Source: Bryum argenteum
Taxonomy: Eukaryota; Streptophyta; Bryopsida; Bryales; Bryaceae
Direction: 5' to 3'
Assembly: GCA_037043015.1 (NCBI GenBank)
Contig: CM073323.1
Location: 17,803,758-17,867,757, forward strand
DNA length: 64,000 nt
How positions within the stretch are numbered: position 1 is the first letter of the stretch; each line of letters opens with the position of its first letter. A model generated the notes under the pieces. The model had not been told where the DNA came from. It searched no databases and saw nothing but the letters and a program-made list of their open reading frames with translations. Shown piece by piece: positions 10,943-23,118 of this stretch. The position numbers and the translations under genes are program-made.

Positions 10943-11929
10943 ATACAAGGGGAAGCATGATTCTCTGTTAAATTCTAGGGAGACCGGTATACATTCAATA
11001 TGTTCAAACAATACACATATCGACAGGATTCCGTATCATATGAGAAATTACATTCTTGTAACAACACATTTGTGGTTGCCCTGTTTGTCAAGTATTGTAT
11101 TCTGAAAGCTTGATCTGAATCTTTTTAACAATGGTAATAAGAAGTAACAAGAATAACCACTTTGATACTGGTGTCTCGCCTAAAGTCGGAGATTTTGAAC
11201 TTTGGATCAGGAAGGTAGATTTTCATTTCTATCGTCGATCATGGAAAATTGCCAATGGTTTTATATTCTATTCTATTCCTCTTTGTGGCACTGAAGAAAA
11301 AGGATGATAGAGGATTTAAAAATCGTCCATCTGGATCTTTCGAATTGAATAAGGTAGCCTGCTTGATACAGGTACCAAAATGACTCACTATGTTGGATTA
11401 TGCACGAGGTGCATAATTTTGTGATGCATAATAGGTCTGAAGCTTGATTTTTGGTGTTTCCAATACAAATATCTTAGTGTGTCATTTTTGATACACCTAC
11501 AAGATTTTAGAAGGGCACTGTGTTAATGATTCAAATTGGTACAATCTTCTACTCAATATGCCTTTGAGAACTGCTGGGAGATTGATATGTATTGTTAGGA
11601 TGTCTATATTATTTCATATGAAAGACACATTCATCATGCGTTTTACCTCTTCCCACCTAAAAGACTAAGAAGATTGAGGATCTTCTTGAATCTTGGATCT
11701 TTTATTGAAGATTGTTTCAATCCTTAAATGTTCTAGTGTTGATACTCGACAGGTTTCAATCATATGAAATTTGTTAAATGGGACTCTAAACCAAGTCTAG
11801 GCTTCGTAAGTGAAATCTTCTACACTCTGCACCCTTTATCATCATGTTCTTTTATGTTACATCCTCTTATTCCCACAACTTCATGTCATAAGTGAACCTA
11901 AGGTTTTCTTCTTCACATTTGTAATTCTA
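10943..11929. other. Intergenic, no gene seen
   Basis: Contains the 3' flank of the CCDC124-like gene and AT-rich sequence. I see no supported ORF or structured repeat. Confidence 0.5.
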
Positions 11930-12310
11930 AACCTGCATAAACTTTGAAGAGTCATAACTTCTTCATCTCGAGTCTATTTTGGATGAAATCATTTGGGTTG
12001 AGTTGGGTTAGGTTTGTGTGGTAAAAATTGCATACTTATAAAATGAAGTATGAACAAATAGCATGCATTTAGTGAAGGCAACTTCTATTTTTGAGTTTTC
12101 GAACATGGGGCATGTTTTACCATTGTAAGGCAATTATAGGGAATTAAGAATATGTTTTTAGAAACTAATTTTATATAATCTTGATCTGAAGTTGAAGGTT
12201 AACAACTTTCTAGTTGGAAGATTTTGGTCCAAACACTTTTGATATTGGATTTGCTATGATATTTCTACAATGCAAAAATTGAACAAATGTGAGAACGGCC
12301 AAGTGGCCTT
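11930..12310 (+). repeat. Dispersed repeat family R1, copy near 12.1 kb
   Basis: Closely matches the copy at 17.4 kb: GTCATAACTTCTTCATCTCG, GATGAAATCATTTGGGTTGA, AACATGGGGCATGTTTTACC. No coding capacity. Confidence 0.7.
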
Positions 12311-12575
12311 GATCTACAACTTGCAATCTTAGCTTCTGTAATATGACTTTTCAGAACTAATTCCTTACACTCAGATCTATGTATTCACACTTCCTACCTC
12401 CTTATTATCACATGCACTTTGGATATCCAAGGTGTGATAGAAGAGGGTTGAGGGTATAAATATGAGTTGAGCCTTCATCTCACCTTCCATCTAGGCGGAG
12501 GGTGCAAAATTGGATTCTATGATCTACATGATGGGAGAACTATTTAGATGACAAGAATTCAATGGTGTTATATAT

Positions 12576-13000
12576 GGGTCGCTTTACACTATGGACCATG
12601 AAGATTGATCACGACCTCCTAAAACCTGTGATTGGAGAGTAAATTGCTCTTGGTCCCATTTGGCTTCACAGTACCTCGAAAAAAGGAGCATGATCACTAA
12701 TCTTGAGGTCCCCAAAGTATGCTAAATTTTCCATAATGGATAATGATTCCATGATCTCTTTATTATAATTGAGTTGAAGCAAATGCCTCACTCAAATACA
12801 ACCAAGAAGATCATGAGGCTCAGAAACCACTCATTGGTTGGTGTTCAATTATTTAAGGAGAAAAGGGAGGGTAAAAGAGAGAATGATGAGGATTTATATT
12901 AAAGAATTGTGCTTAAACTTGTCCCAGTCCAAACCCACTTTACACTAGAAGAGTTACCAAGCCACTCAAAAATTCATTTTTTATTTTTCATAGTCATGAC
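12576..13000. mobile_element. Degenerate Harbinger-type MITE, related to the 50.8-kb element
   Basis: The left end reads GGGTCGCTTTACACTATGGACC. The body matches the 50,772-51,217 element in reverse orientation (TTGGTCCCATTTGGCTTCAC, CCAAAGTATGCTAAATTTT, CACTTTACACTA). The right end is eroded, so no target duplication can be read. Confidence 0.65.
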
Positions 13001-13299
13001 TCTTAACCAAGAACCATGACCATGAAAATGATTTTCTAGAATCAAATGCATCATCTAGATTATAGCATCAAACTAGGGAGCCGCATCAAGAGATAAAGCC
13101 CCTTTGAGTCATATATTTAAGATTAATTTACAAGAGCATAAATTCAACCTCCAAGTGCAAATTTGATGAATATTATTTTCACCGTGGTCATAATGAAATT
13201 TTTATAGAACAATTGGTGAACTACACATCTAATTTTTGCTTCTTGTAAGCTTCTCCAACTTGCATGTCTTCCGATGCGCTTTTAATTTTATATATGATA

Positions 13300-13425
13300 C
13301 ATTAGTCCACCATTGGTCTGATGACCTTTAATTATACATCCAAGAATAGGTTAAATGAACACTCTATTCATGCTAGTCTCAAATAATTTGAAATTCTTAT
13401 TATTCTTCTTATCTATGATAGGTAA
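13300..13425 (+). mobile_element. SINE fragment, 3' part (copy 3)
   Basis: Matches the 3' end of the 50.25-kb SINE: CCACCATTGGTCTGATGACC, ACATCCAAGAATAGGT, CACTCTATTCATGCTAGTCT. The tRNA-like head is missing. Confidence 0.6.
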
Positions 13426-13480
13426 ATGATGGTTCATTGTACGTACAAAGTAAATCAATGAATAGCTTTGAAGGTGTTTA

Positions 13481-14115
13481 TTTCTTCTTCTTCTTCTTCT
13501 TCTTCTTCTTCTTCTTCTTCTTCTTCTTCTTCTTCTTCTTCTTCTTCTTCTTCTTCTTCTTCTTCTTCTTCTTCTTCTTCTTCTTCTTCTTCTTCTTCTT
13601 CTTCTTCTTCTTCTTCTTCTTCTTCTTCTTCTTCTTCTTCTTCTTCTTCTTCTTCTTCTTCTTCTTCTTCTTCTTCTTCTTCTTCTTCTTCTTCTTCTTC
13701 TTCTTCTTCTTCTTCTTCTTCTTCTTCTTCTTCTTCTTCTTCTTCTTCTTCTTCTTCTTCTTCTTCTTCTTCTTCTTCTTCTTCTTCTTCTTCTTCTTCT
13801 TCTTCTTCTTCTTCTTCTTCTTCTTCTTCTTCTTCTTCTTCTTCTTCTTCTTCTTCTTCTTCTTCTTCTTCTTCTTCTTCTTCTTCTTCTTCTTCTTCTT
13901 CTTCTTCTTCTTCTTCTTCTTCTTCTTCTTCTTCTTCTTCTTCTTCTTCTTCTTCTTCTTCTTCTTCTTCTTCTTCTTCTTCTTCTTCTTCTTCTTCTTC
14001 TTCTTCTTCTTCTTCTTCTTCTTCTTTCTTCTTCTTCTTCTTCTTCTTCTTTTTTTTTTTTTTTTTTTTTCTTTCTTTCTTTCTTTCTTTCTTTTCTTCT
14101 TTCTTTCTTTCTTTT

Positions 14116-14175
<60 letters not shown>

Positions 14176-14177
14176 TT

Positions 14178-14237
<60 letters not shown>

Positions 14238-14250
14238 TTTCTTTTTTTTT
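13481..14250. repeat. Long pyrimidine tract: (TTC)n, poly-T, (CTTT)n
   Basis: About 570 bp of almost perfect TTC repeats (13,481-14,050, one slip near 14,023) run into about 20 T and then about 170 bp of CTTT repeats. The plus strand is pure pyrimidine for about 770 bp. The poly-Ser and poly-Phe frames over it are not genes. Such GAA/TTC tracts can form triplex (H-DNA), and their assembled length is often unreliable. Confidence 0.97.
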
Positions 14251-14307
14251 AAAATTTTTATTTATTTTTATTTATTTTTTTTGTTTTGATCATCTATTAT
14301 TTACGGT

Positions 14308-14840
14308 AGGTAGTTTATTTTGTTTAGCAAGTGGCATCATGATCTTGGGACTGTCGTTCGCGGGGCGCATGAGGTGTCGTTAGAAGTGGTTTCTTTTGTA
14401 GAAATTTGGAAACTAATCCGATTGCGCAATGGGTCAACGGGTCCCAAGATATTGAATTTTCAAGTAATTATGACCCCCAATTCACTAGAAATTACAAAAA
14501 TGACCTAATTTTAAATGTAGCAAGAGAATCGAACCAAGCAAGAATTACGTCGTTTGAATTAAGCAAGAAATACTAATAATAAAATATTTGTGGCAATGCC
14601 TCATATCATACTAGCCTATCATTTAAGGCGCGTAGTTTGTACCGTTTTGTTTTGTGAATAATACGATGATCTTGAGAATTGCCGGTCGATTTAAGATGTT
14701 GTTGGAAGTGAATTGTTTTGCAAAGTTGTGGAAACAATCAGATGGCAAAACGGGTCAATGGGTCCCGAGATATTGAATGTTGAAGTATGTACGACCCCGA
14801 ATCACCAAACTTTACAAAATTGCCCTAATTATAAACAATA
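14308..14840 (+). repeat. Diverged direct repeat, two ~210-bp units
   Basis: Units at about 14,308-14,520 and 14,625-14,840 share order and words: TGATCTTGnGA, AATnGGTCAACGGGTCCCnAGA, ATATTGAAT, GACCCCnAATCAC, ACAAAAnTGnCCTAATT. They may be two terminal copies of a decayed element or a tandem duplication. No coding capacity. Confidence 0.6.
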
Positions 14841-15158
14841 TATAATTTGTGGCAACGACGCGGACCATACTACTACCATAAACGATTTAAATTCCCATTG
14901 TTTTTTTTCAACAAAGAAAAAAATATATCATGTGGTCTTTCAAAGGAATAATATGACACAACTTTTTTCAATAGAGCTTAGCATATTATTCCAATAAAGC
15001 TTTTTTATGAGTTGTGTCAAATTTTTCCAATAGAGCTTATCCTTTGCACAGAAAAAACTTGTCCTAGTTAGAAACATGAGTTAGCAAATGTAGGCCAAGT
15101 CGAAATGACGGAAAACATGGTTCATCCATCCAGTGGGGTTTCATCCATCGAGTGAAGG

Positions 15159-15167
15159 TTAGGGTTT
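15159..15167. promoter_or_regulatory. Telo-box (AAACCCTAA) upstream of RPL22
   Basis: TTAGGGTTT lies about 90 bp before the start codon. Telo-boxes are a known promoter element of plant ribosomal-protein and other translation genes. Two more TTAGGGTTT copies lie in the intron at about 15,540 and 15,686. Confidence 0.6.
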
Positions 15168-15254
15168 AGAGCACACGCGAGACTCTGTTGGACCCTCTTT
15201 TGCTTCCGCGCGCTCTCCCTCTCCGGAGCTCCAGCAGCAGCAGCGACCTTCAAC

Positions 15255-15915
15255 ATGCCTGCCGTCATGGCCAAGAAGGCGACCGGTGCCCCTTCCAAGG
15301 GCGGCAAGAAGAAGGCGCAGACCTTCACCATCGACTGCGGCAAGCCCGTGGAGGACAAGATCATGGACATTGCCTCCTTCGAGAAATTCCTCAATGATCG
15401 CATCAAGGTCGACGGCAAGGCTGGCGTCCTCGGCAGCGCTGTCTCCATCTCCCGCGAGAAGAACAAGATCAGCGTCACTTCCGAGAGCTCCTTCTCCAAG
15501 AGGTTCATTCCTTCCCTTTCTCCTCCCGCACCAGAAAAATTAGGGTTTCAACCACAATTCCGCTGAAAAATTAGGGTTCTGACCTTATCCTGAATATTCG
15601 TCGTCGCTCTAGTATTATCATGATGAGGTGTCGAATAATTTGACACAATCAGTTCGGTATGTACGTATCCCGGAAAAAAAACATGTTAGGGTTTAGTAGC
15701 ATAGAGAGGCTACTGAGAATATTCTTTAGTGTGGAGTCGATTATTTTGACACTGTTTGTCCGGGTTGTAGGTACTTGAAGTACTTGACGAAGAAGTACTT
15801 GAAGAAGCACAATGTGAGGGATTGGCTGCGAGTGATTGCATCCAACAAGGACAGGAATGTGTATGAGTTGCGCTACTTCAACATTGCTGACCAGGATGGC
15901 GAGGAGGAAGAGTGA
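15255..15915 (+). CDS. RPL22: 60S ribosomal protein L22 (eL22)
   Basis: Structural protein of the large cytosolic ribosomal subunit. Two exons, 15255-15502 and 15771-15915, splice within an Arg codon (AG|G) to give 130 aa; animal and plant eL22 are about 124-130 aa. Visible family features: a basic N-terminus ([10 protein letters not shown]), [20 protein letters not shown], the GxxGxxGxxV-like stretch [18 protein letters not shown], then [24 protein letters not shown], and an acidic tail DQDGEEEE. A second in-frame Met at codon 5 (MAKKATG) could be the real start. Telo-boxes upstream and in the intron fit a ribosomal-protein gene. Confidence 0.96.
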
Positions 15916-17335
15916 ATGGCAAGTGCCTGAATGTCAAAAGTGGCAATTGTACCTCCCTCTTGTTACCATTGAATGGAAATTTCTTACTAGCAACAAGACA
16001 AAGGTTTGTGTGTGTGTTGCGTGTTTCTCTGCTCCCTGATGGGAGTTGTTACACCAGATAAAGTGCTTGAAAGGGATATGATCAAATAATTGGCACCGTA
16101 GTCTTCTCACATAATTGGTCGTTTTTCACTCGTTGAATGGAATGTTGCCAGATATGTCCATGTTTTCCTCGATAAAAGCCGAGAAAATGTTCTCTTATTG
16201 CAAAGTCATTCAGATATTGCAATCATTGAAGCTTATCTTCCTGGTTTTTCCAGTGGCACTGCCACTTGAGTGCGTATATACTACCCTACCCTTTTGTCAA
16301 TTATACATGTATTGCATGGTGAGGACCCTTTTGTCATCACCGTTGCCTAAAGTTCAAGGCAGCTGCACTTGAACAGCACTACTGTGCCCTCGGTCTGAGG
16401 CAGCGGCACTTGATCAGATATTGTACGTTGTCCTGGTTGACCATATGATTGGGGAGATTCTCACGAACCTTGGAGAGATGCAACTCAAGTCACAGTACTT
16501 TATTGAAATAATTTAAGTTTGAAAAGTCTTGCAAATAATGTATTTGTTGTGCACGTACTAGACAAGCACTCCTACCATAGTGTTGTTCCTTGTGTTGCCA
16601 AAATCTTGTGGTAGATAGCAAAACATAATTGGTTCTGATGTAACAAAAACAATTTCTAAATCCACAAGATTTTGACATAAATAGCATCAGAACCAATAGA
16701 AACCAATAGATTTTGTTTTTGTTACATCTCGTTTTTGCTTGGAGAAGTCATTTGCAAGGTTCATGCATTCAAAGCCTTGTTGTTGCACGCTAACATCTAT
16801 TTTGTTTTTATTGGTTTTGTTGATTGGCTCCAATTTAGCCACTCTTCATTGTAATAGAAAGTTACGTACTAGAATCAGTGGTTATGTGCTTTACAACATG
16901 TTAAAAAATAAAATGCCCGCCTTGTATCAAAAAAGGACAGTGATTGGGGGTTTTGGTAGTTTTAACCCCCAAACATCCAATCAACCATTTTAATGTCAAT
17001 TCTAAGATTTGAGAACTTGTACAAGCTATATTCCTTTTTTCATTTTTTTGTCTAGAAATTTAGCGGGTTGACATTTGCACCCCTTTCGAAACCTTGTTTG
17101 GATCCATAGGTTGTATGCACTAAGACTTCTAAGACAAATAGGGCAAGGCTTGTTGATTGTCTAATAACTAACTATCTTGGGAAACTAATGGTCTCCATCT
17201 TAGATTATAAGTGGACTTTTCTTACTTTCCTATCCTATATTATATTATAATGTAAGGTGTTACCCAATCACATTCCTTTCCAACTCCCAACAATAGAAGA
17301 GATAGTATCAATTGATATTTTAAGTAGAAGTATTT
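15916..17335. other. Intergenic 3' of RPL22, with a short inverted repeat
   Basis: No gene recognised. At about 16,599-16,695 CAAAATCTTGTGG and TTGGTTCTGATG recur in inverted form (CCACAAGATTTTG, CATCAGAACCAA), making an imperfect hairpin of about 95 bp, possibly a MITE remnant. Confidence 0.5.
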
Positions 17336-17339
17336 TTAA

Positions 17340-18007
17340 CCCCTAACCCTTCACCATGCCAAATGTTGGAAAACGTCAATTTGAATGAAGGGCATAAACT
17401 TTCATGACTTCTTCATCAAGAGTCTGTTTTGGACGAAATCACTTGGGTTGGGTTCCAAATCAAGTCTAGTTTGTGTAGTAGAAACTTCGGACCCATACAA
17501 TGAAGTATGAATAAATGGAATGAATTTTAGTGAAGGCAACTCTTCTTCTTGAGTTTTCAAACATGGGGCATGTTTTACCATTGTAAGGCAATTATGGGAA
17601 ATCAAATAGATGTTTTTATGAACTTTTAAAAAATAATCTTGATCTTAAGATGAAGGTTAACAACTTTCTCGTTGGAAGAATCTTGATCCAAACACTTTTG
17701 ATATTGGATTTGATATGATGTTTCTACAATGGAAATATTGAACAAATGGATGATTTTTGAGGAGTTATATCTCCTTCATCAACCGTTGAATTTTAACCAT
17801 GTTTTTTGAAATGTATAACAATTGGAGTCAAGTCTTAGTGGTAGGAACCTTTATAAGATCGAAGATGTATTGAATATAAGGCATAATAATATGAGAGCAA
17901 GGCGTATAGATTTGGACTACTTTTTATTTGAAACGTTTACGGCACTTTTCATCATTGCAAAGGCATTATTCGGACAAAGAAATTTTCTCATGGATATGTA
18001 TTGTGCA
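17340..18007 (+). repeat. Dispersed repeat family R1, best-preserved copy
   Basis: Begins right after a TTAA (17,336-17,339) with CCCCTAACCCTTCACC. It runs through the shared core (CTTCTTCATCAAGAGTCTG, AACATGGGGCATGTTTTACC) and a 3' part shared with 38.1-38.5 kb (ATGGATGATTTTTGAGGAG, TTGGACTACTTTTTATTTG). It is cut at about 18,008 by a GC-rich repeat. The terminus resembles the TTAA-flanked elements elsewhere in the window. Confidence 0.65.
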
Positions 18008-18400
18008 AGGGTATAAGAGCATGTCTGGCTTGGCTCGCCAAGCCGGATCGGGAAAGCTATGGATGGCGTGGTCTAGCTAGCCGCAGGGCCGGAGCATAGG
18101 ATCAAGCACCCCCGCAGGAGCCGACCTGCCCTCGTTATAAATGGCTCCCCACATATGGAGGAACGTGGACCTGCCCAATCGGGGGGTTGCCCGCTCTGCA
18201 ACCGCCTACTGCCGGCGCAATGCCGCCGTTTGTCTGCTGCAGCGCGAGCCCCTATGAGCCAGCACCTCCGTTCATGAGCAAGCCCCACGTTCGCCGATGC
18301 CCCTCCGCGTTCCCACCCGTTGGAACGGGTCTTCTCCTCGATACCACCTCTCAAGACCCGGGATCTGAGACCCTTTGATGTACTCTGTAGTACAGTTGCT
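18008..18400 (-). repeat. GC-rich dispersed repeat R3, copy 1
   Basis: A GC-rich block in AT-rich surroundings. On the minus strand it contains TAGGCGGTTGCAGAGCGGGC, then CCATATGTGGGGAGC, matching TAGGCGGTTGCAGATCGGGC and CTATATGTAGGGAGC in the same order at 28.5 kb. No convincing coding frame. Class unknown, probably a non-autonomous DNA transposon. Confidence 0.55.
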
Positions 18401-18649
18401 GACTCCTTAGCGAGAAAGTTTATTGTGAGCAGTTTCGGGCCCCATGCAACTTCTCTCCCCCGAAATATTCTATGTCCATTTTGTTCCAAAGTAATGTTTT
18501 CTTCTTTGTTACTTTAATTTTTGGCGCCTCTTAATACCCAAATTATTTTACGAAGGGTTTAGGAACGTAGCATTATACAAAGTCATACTTAAATAGTGAT
18601 AACAAAACCAATGCATTATACAAAGGCATAATTACAAAGTGATAACAAA

Positions 18650-21486
18650 ATCAATTAAAAAAGTCAAGTTATAAACTTTGCTTCTCAAGTATTTCATGGT
18701 CATAGTTTTTGCAAAAAATAGAATTTGCTCCTCCCTCTACTAATGTCTTTGTGGAACAAATGATACAACTGACCTTGGGGAAGCTTACGGAAAATCGCCC
18801 TTTTTTGCTTCGATTGTGAAAGAAGCACATGTTTGGAGCGCTTCAAAGGGGGGTGTGGTGGGTTTCTTTCACCAACTTCCGAAATTACATGTTTTCTCCT
18901 ACGTCTGATTCTCGTTCGCTTCAGATTCTCTTGGATTGAAGCAATGGAACCTCGAAGTGGAAGACTAATTGTATTAGGCCTTTCAAAATTTGAAGGCTCC
19001 AATAATATGCCTAAGCAAACTTGAAGAGTTTGACATTTCCGCTTCTCTTCTTCTTCATTTTCACCATAAAGAGTTGTATGACATATTGATTCGATTTCAC
19101 GTACCACATCGAATGCCTTCTCACGCACAACATCAATCGAAAGAGTCTCATCCTTTGGGACATCCGCTTTAATTGGAGTTGTAAACTTCATGTCTTCGAA
19201 GTTGATTTGTGTAGGAAATAATTCTTGAGCCACTTCATTCTCTTGGAGCCCTTCAAAAAACTCCTTCACAATGGATTGCACACCAAGTATGTGTTTGCAA
19301 GTGGACATTCTATCGGGACAATCACAATAATGTGTTTTTTATGAGACGCTATACCATAGTTTAGGAGAAGTTTCACTCTTGTTAGGAAAGAGGACATGCT
19401 CCTTATCCACAACCTTCAAGACTACCGTAGGACACAATTGGTAAGCCTTCAAAATTCGTTCCCCGCCTTTCAATCGATGTCTGCGAGCATTATGATATTG
19501 TTTCGTTATGTATCATTGCGCGTCACCTTTACATTAAAGAAATATGTTAGATTTTAAAATCATATTCAAATCATATATATCAAGAAAATAACTTGAATAC
19601 AATAAGATAAAAAAATGATTATACACGAAAATAAGGAACTTACTCAAGTGTTGGGTCATTTTGAATTGACTAAAAAATGTGGATTGCCCTACATGAGTGC
19701 CATCATTGGCACTATCGACGCTTGCACTATAAGGTCTCGGAGGAATCGGTTGACCATTCCTTCCAAAAAAATGTATTTTATCAACTCCCAATGTTTTTCG
19801 ACATGGTTAGTTGTATCTATACCCCCACAAGCAAATAATCTCTGAAATCAACGCGACAACCTCCTCCAAGGATTAGTAAGTCCTGCCCATCCAAAATTCA
19901 CGTATGTGGCAAAGGTAGGGATGTCTTGAAATTCAACGCAAAATCTACCTAAATTCTCATCGAAATGGTTCTCACTGAGACAAAACATCAAAATATGTAA
20001 TGTTCTCCACACCCTATCTTTGTCCTCATTGTGGACCTTGGTTAAAAAATTCTCACTCCATGCCTTCATTATATGGAAGTGACATAAGAGAACCCGTCCA
20101 TCAATTTGGGTTTCGTAACCATTTTCAATAGTTCAACAATTAGCATCATTGCTCACTACACTTTGAATAGCGTTCAAAGATGTTTTATGCTTCTTAATGA
20201 TGATTGCGGAAGGTCTAATCTCACCTAAAAATCCAAACACATGAAATAATGTTATCTCTATAGCAACACCCTCATGTTCATCTTGAAGGTCATTGCTACA
20301 AAGCATGTAGAAAATCGGAATTTCAATTTCTTCTTCGTTAGGCACAATTGCCGCATAAAGTCGCAAACCATATTCGTTTGTTTTGAATGTAGAATCTAGA
20401 GCCCAAAAATTATTACGAGAAAACCGTTAGTCCGATTTTTGCAAAAAGTTATTTTGTATAACTACCACAAATGGCCTCTTCCTTAAGTCCTTATCATTGC
20501 GTGCATATAGTTGGTAGTACAAAATATTTCATTGAGCTTGTAATCTAAAATTTATAATTTAATCCGCATCTCAATCGTCTTTCCAAAGTGCATCTACGCA
20601 AAGCAAATGAATAAATTAAATACAAATTCAAAGATGAAACATAATCCATACTTGTGCTTTAAATACACATTTAAACATGAAATATAAGAATCATATTTGT
20701 GATTTACATATACATTTAAACATAAAATATACGAACCAAACTTATAATGACAACAATGTTGAATTATGGCAAAAAAAGAGTAATGTGAAATAATGTAATA
20801 CCGTTGATTCTTTAAAAATATGCAAAGATTTGTACTTCTTTTCGGTTAGCGAAAAATCAATAGTAGCACGCTCTACCTTCGGTATACATTGGGAGAATCT
20901 CTTTTGAACACCTACGGACGTGGCTTCAATAACCCATTTGATAACGTATGGGTGCACCGACAACAAGAAAAGATTGAAATCGAAAGCAGAAGTGAGACCA
21001 CTATGTTTGCTATAAATGTGGATTGTAGCTTGAAGTTTATGATAAGGCACAATGTTTGAACATTATAACACATTGGGCTCTTCAACCTTCATTTGGGATT
21101 CACACTTACACAATCAAGAGGTTGAATCCCTCCTCGAGTCTTTATTATCTATAGACTTTACATCAACCGCTTTCGTATGAGGACAGTTTTTTATTTTTGC
21201 CACAATCACAATCGTAATAAGTAATTGTTTTGGTTTTCCCTACGCGACATTTTAAACGCCGAATAATGATAATATACTTTGTGCAAAGTGCATATATAGT
21301 TGCAGTTAAGTTCTCCAATGGAGGCTTCAATATTTCATCCCACATTTTTGTTTCGTGGCGTACATCACAAAAGTTCATATAATTTTGTATAAATGAGTTG
21401 GAAATTCCTCCTACATAGCTATCGGTGCTCCATTGTGTACGAATGACATTCGTAGTAATGTTGAATATCAAAAACAATGCAAACAC
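18650..21486 (-). pseudogene. SWIM-type Mutator-like transposase, decayed, minus copy
   Basis: Reads on the minus strand in broken pieces. About 21,440: VIRTQWSTD. About 20,360: RLYAAIVPN...RPSAIIIKKHKTSLNAIQ. About 20,070: MKAWSENFLTKV...DRVWRTLHILMFC. About 19,800: GIDTTNHVEKHWELIKY. About 19,345-19,300: a SWIM zinc finger (CDC...CKH), followed by a nuclear tail rich in Lys/Arg. The order is that of MULE transposases with a C-terminal SWIM domain. Several stops and frameshifts are present, and the position of the second catalytic Asp (IDKHK in the sister copy) reads Lys here (IKKHK). The sister copy at 21.9-28.0 kb is in inverted orientation. Confidence 0.82.
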
Positions 21487-22439
21487 TTATGTAAAACATA
21501 AAGGAATGGGTAGCATTATTCAACTTACAAGTGAATGAATGAACCTACACTATCACAAGGTATGTTACTTGCTTTCTACTATGTTCATAAATTACTTAAT
21601 TGGAAAGAAATACACATAATGCTCATTCATTTTGTGTGAAGAGTGTAATGTATAACTTTTTAATCTCAATTTTTGTTGTTGTGTTGGATAATATTGTACT
21701 TGATTGCTAAATCTGTACTTCTTAATTGCATTTTCATGTGAACTTAGAAGCAAGAACCAAAAAATTTAAAAGTAGAATTAGTGTTAATGAGAAATGAGGG
21801 TTTGTTTATTCAATATTATGCATTTTTTAAAAATGTCATTCGTTATGTGTGTGTGGGGATTGTTTTTGTAGGGTTTTTTTTTAAGCTTTTGCGTCAATGA
21901 TGGAGAATGATGCAGCCCCACGGAGGATGACAACTATTATTCAATCGATTTTGAGGACGATTTAAATGAGTTGATGGAAGTGAAAGCATTTCATGAAGGT
22001 GTGCATGAAGGTTCAACATTCCAAGAAACTTCTTTCTTATCATCAAATAGAGATTCAGATATGAAAGAGGAGGAATGAGTAGAAGAAATCTTAGGGCCTC
22101 TTTACACGAGAGGCGAGAGGCCGTGGAGAAAACCTCACATGGGCCGTAGCTCATCCTTGAGAAGCCAATCTTTGAACTTGACGGCCTTTGGATATAGTGT
22201 AAACTGAGAAGGGACCACATAATAAAGTGCTGATTTTTTTAATATGTTTTCTAATATAGGGCTCGTCGTAACTTCCACTACTCTACCTCTCATCTCCACC
22301 CCAAGACCGGTCTTGTCTTTCTAGTTGTTGGCGGTATTTTTTGTTTTTTTCTTTCTCGTTTTTGTCTTGTTTCTTGAAATTTAGCACTATGGAGGGGAGG
22401 AGGAAGAAGCTTGTGGTGATGATGTTCTAGTATTGGTGT

Positions 22440-22914
22440 TTTTGCATGATTACGCAGCATGTTAACACCATCTCTCCCCGAAGCGATATCAAGGTTTCAA
22501 CCTCGTAATCTCGCCATTTCCTTGTGGATTCTTCTTCTTCCGAATCTGAATCAGCAAAATTCACCACTTCCTTTGCTGCCTTCTTTGTAGTCTTCTCTGA
22601 TTTCTTTTTCTTTGCTGGAGCACTTGTTTTTCTTTCTTTTGCTGGCCGTCCTCTCTTCTTTGGTGTAGGACATCCTTTCCATTTAGTGCCTTTGCTGCAG
22701 CCCGGATTGCCTCCTCCTTCTTCACATTCATTAGAGAATTCTTTGCATTCTCACTTGGTGCCAGTTTCTCACTTGATGACTGCAAATCTGAACCACAACT
22801 ACGAGGCATTCCAATAGGCATAAAATATCTAGGATTATCAGTACTAAAACGTTCAAAATTTGAAACATGCATTTGCGGAGAAATGAGCTGAAATTGGGGT
22901 TGAGAATAGTTCAT
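22440..22914 (-). pseudogene. Harbinger ORF1 remnant (first half only)
   Basis: On the minus strand: MNYSQPQFQLISPQMHVSNF..., then, after a frame change near 22,565, NFADSDSEEEESTRKWRDYE and VETLISLRGEM. The last part aligns with WLDNEVEHLIALRGEM in the intact ORF1 at 6.2 kb. It ends close to where exon 1 of that ORF1 ends; the rest of the SANT-like domain is missing. Remnant of a deletion derivative. Confidence 0.75.
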
Positions 22915-23004
22915 CCAAGGCGAATTTTGACTCTATGCTTGTGCTTGAGATTGCGAGAATTCCCCATCTTGAGAGTAGCCTTCTATTGCAGTGAACGGAA
23001 GGCA

Positions 23005-23118
23005 AAAAAACTGTGAGCAAAAAAATTTGGGCAAAAAAATTGGGCAAAAATTGGGCAAAAAATCGGGCAAAAATTTAGGCAAAAAATTGCGCAAAAAAAT
23101 TAGTGCAAAAAAACTTCA
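23005..23118 (+). repeat. A-rich degenerate tandem repeat
   Basis: About eight imperfect 12-15-bp units of the type GGGCAAAAAATT, inside the non-autonomous Harbinger element. The Lys-rich frame over it is an artefact. Confidence 0.8.

Noticed and set aside
13437-14289. Two ~270-codon frames of poly-Phe and poly-Ser
   Set aside because: They are translations of the (TTC)n and (CTTT)n tract and have no non-repeat coding content.
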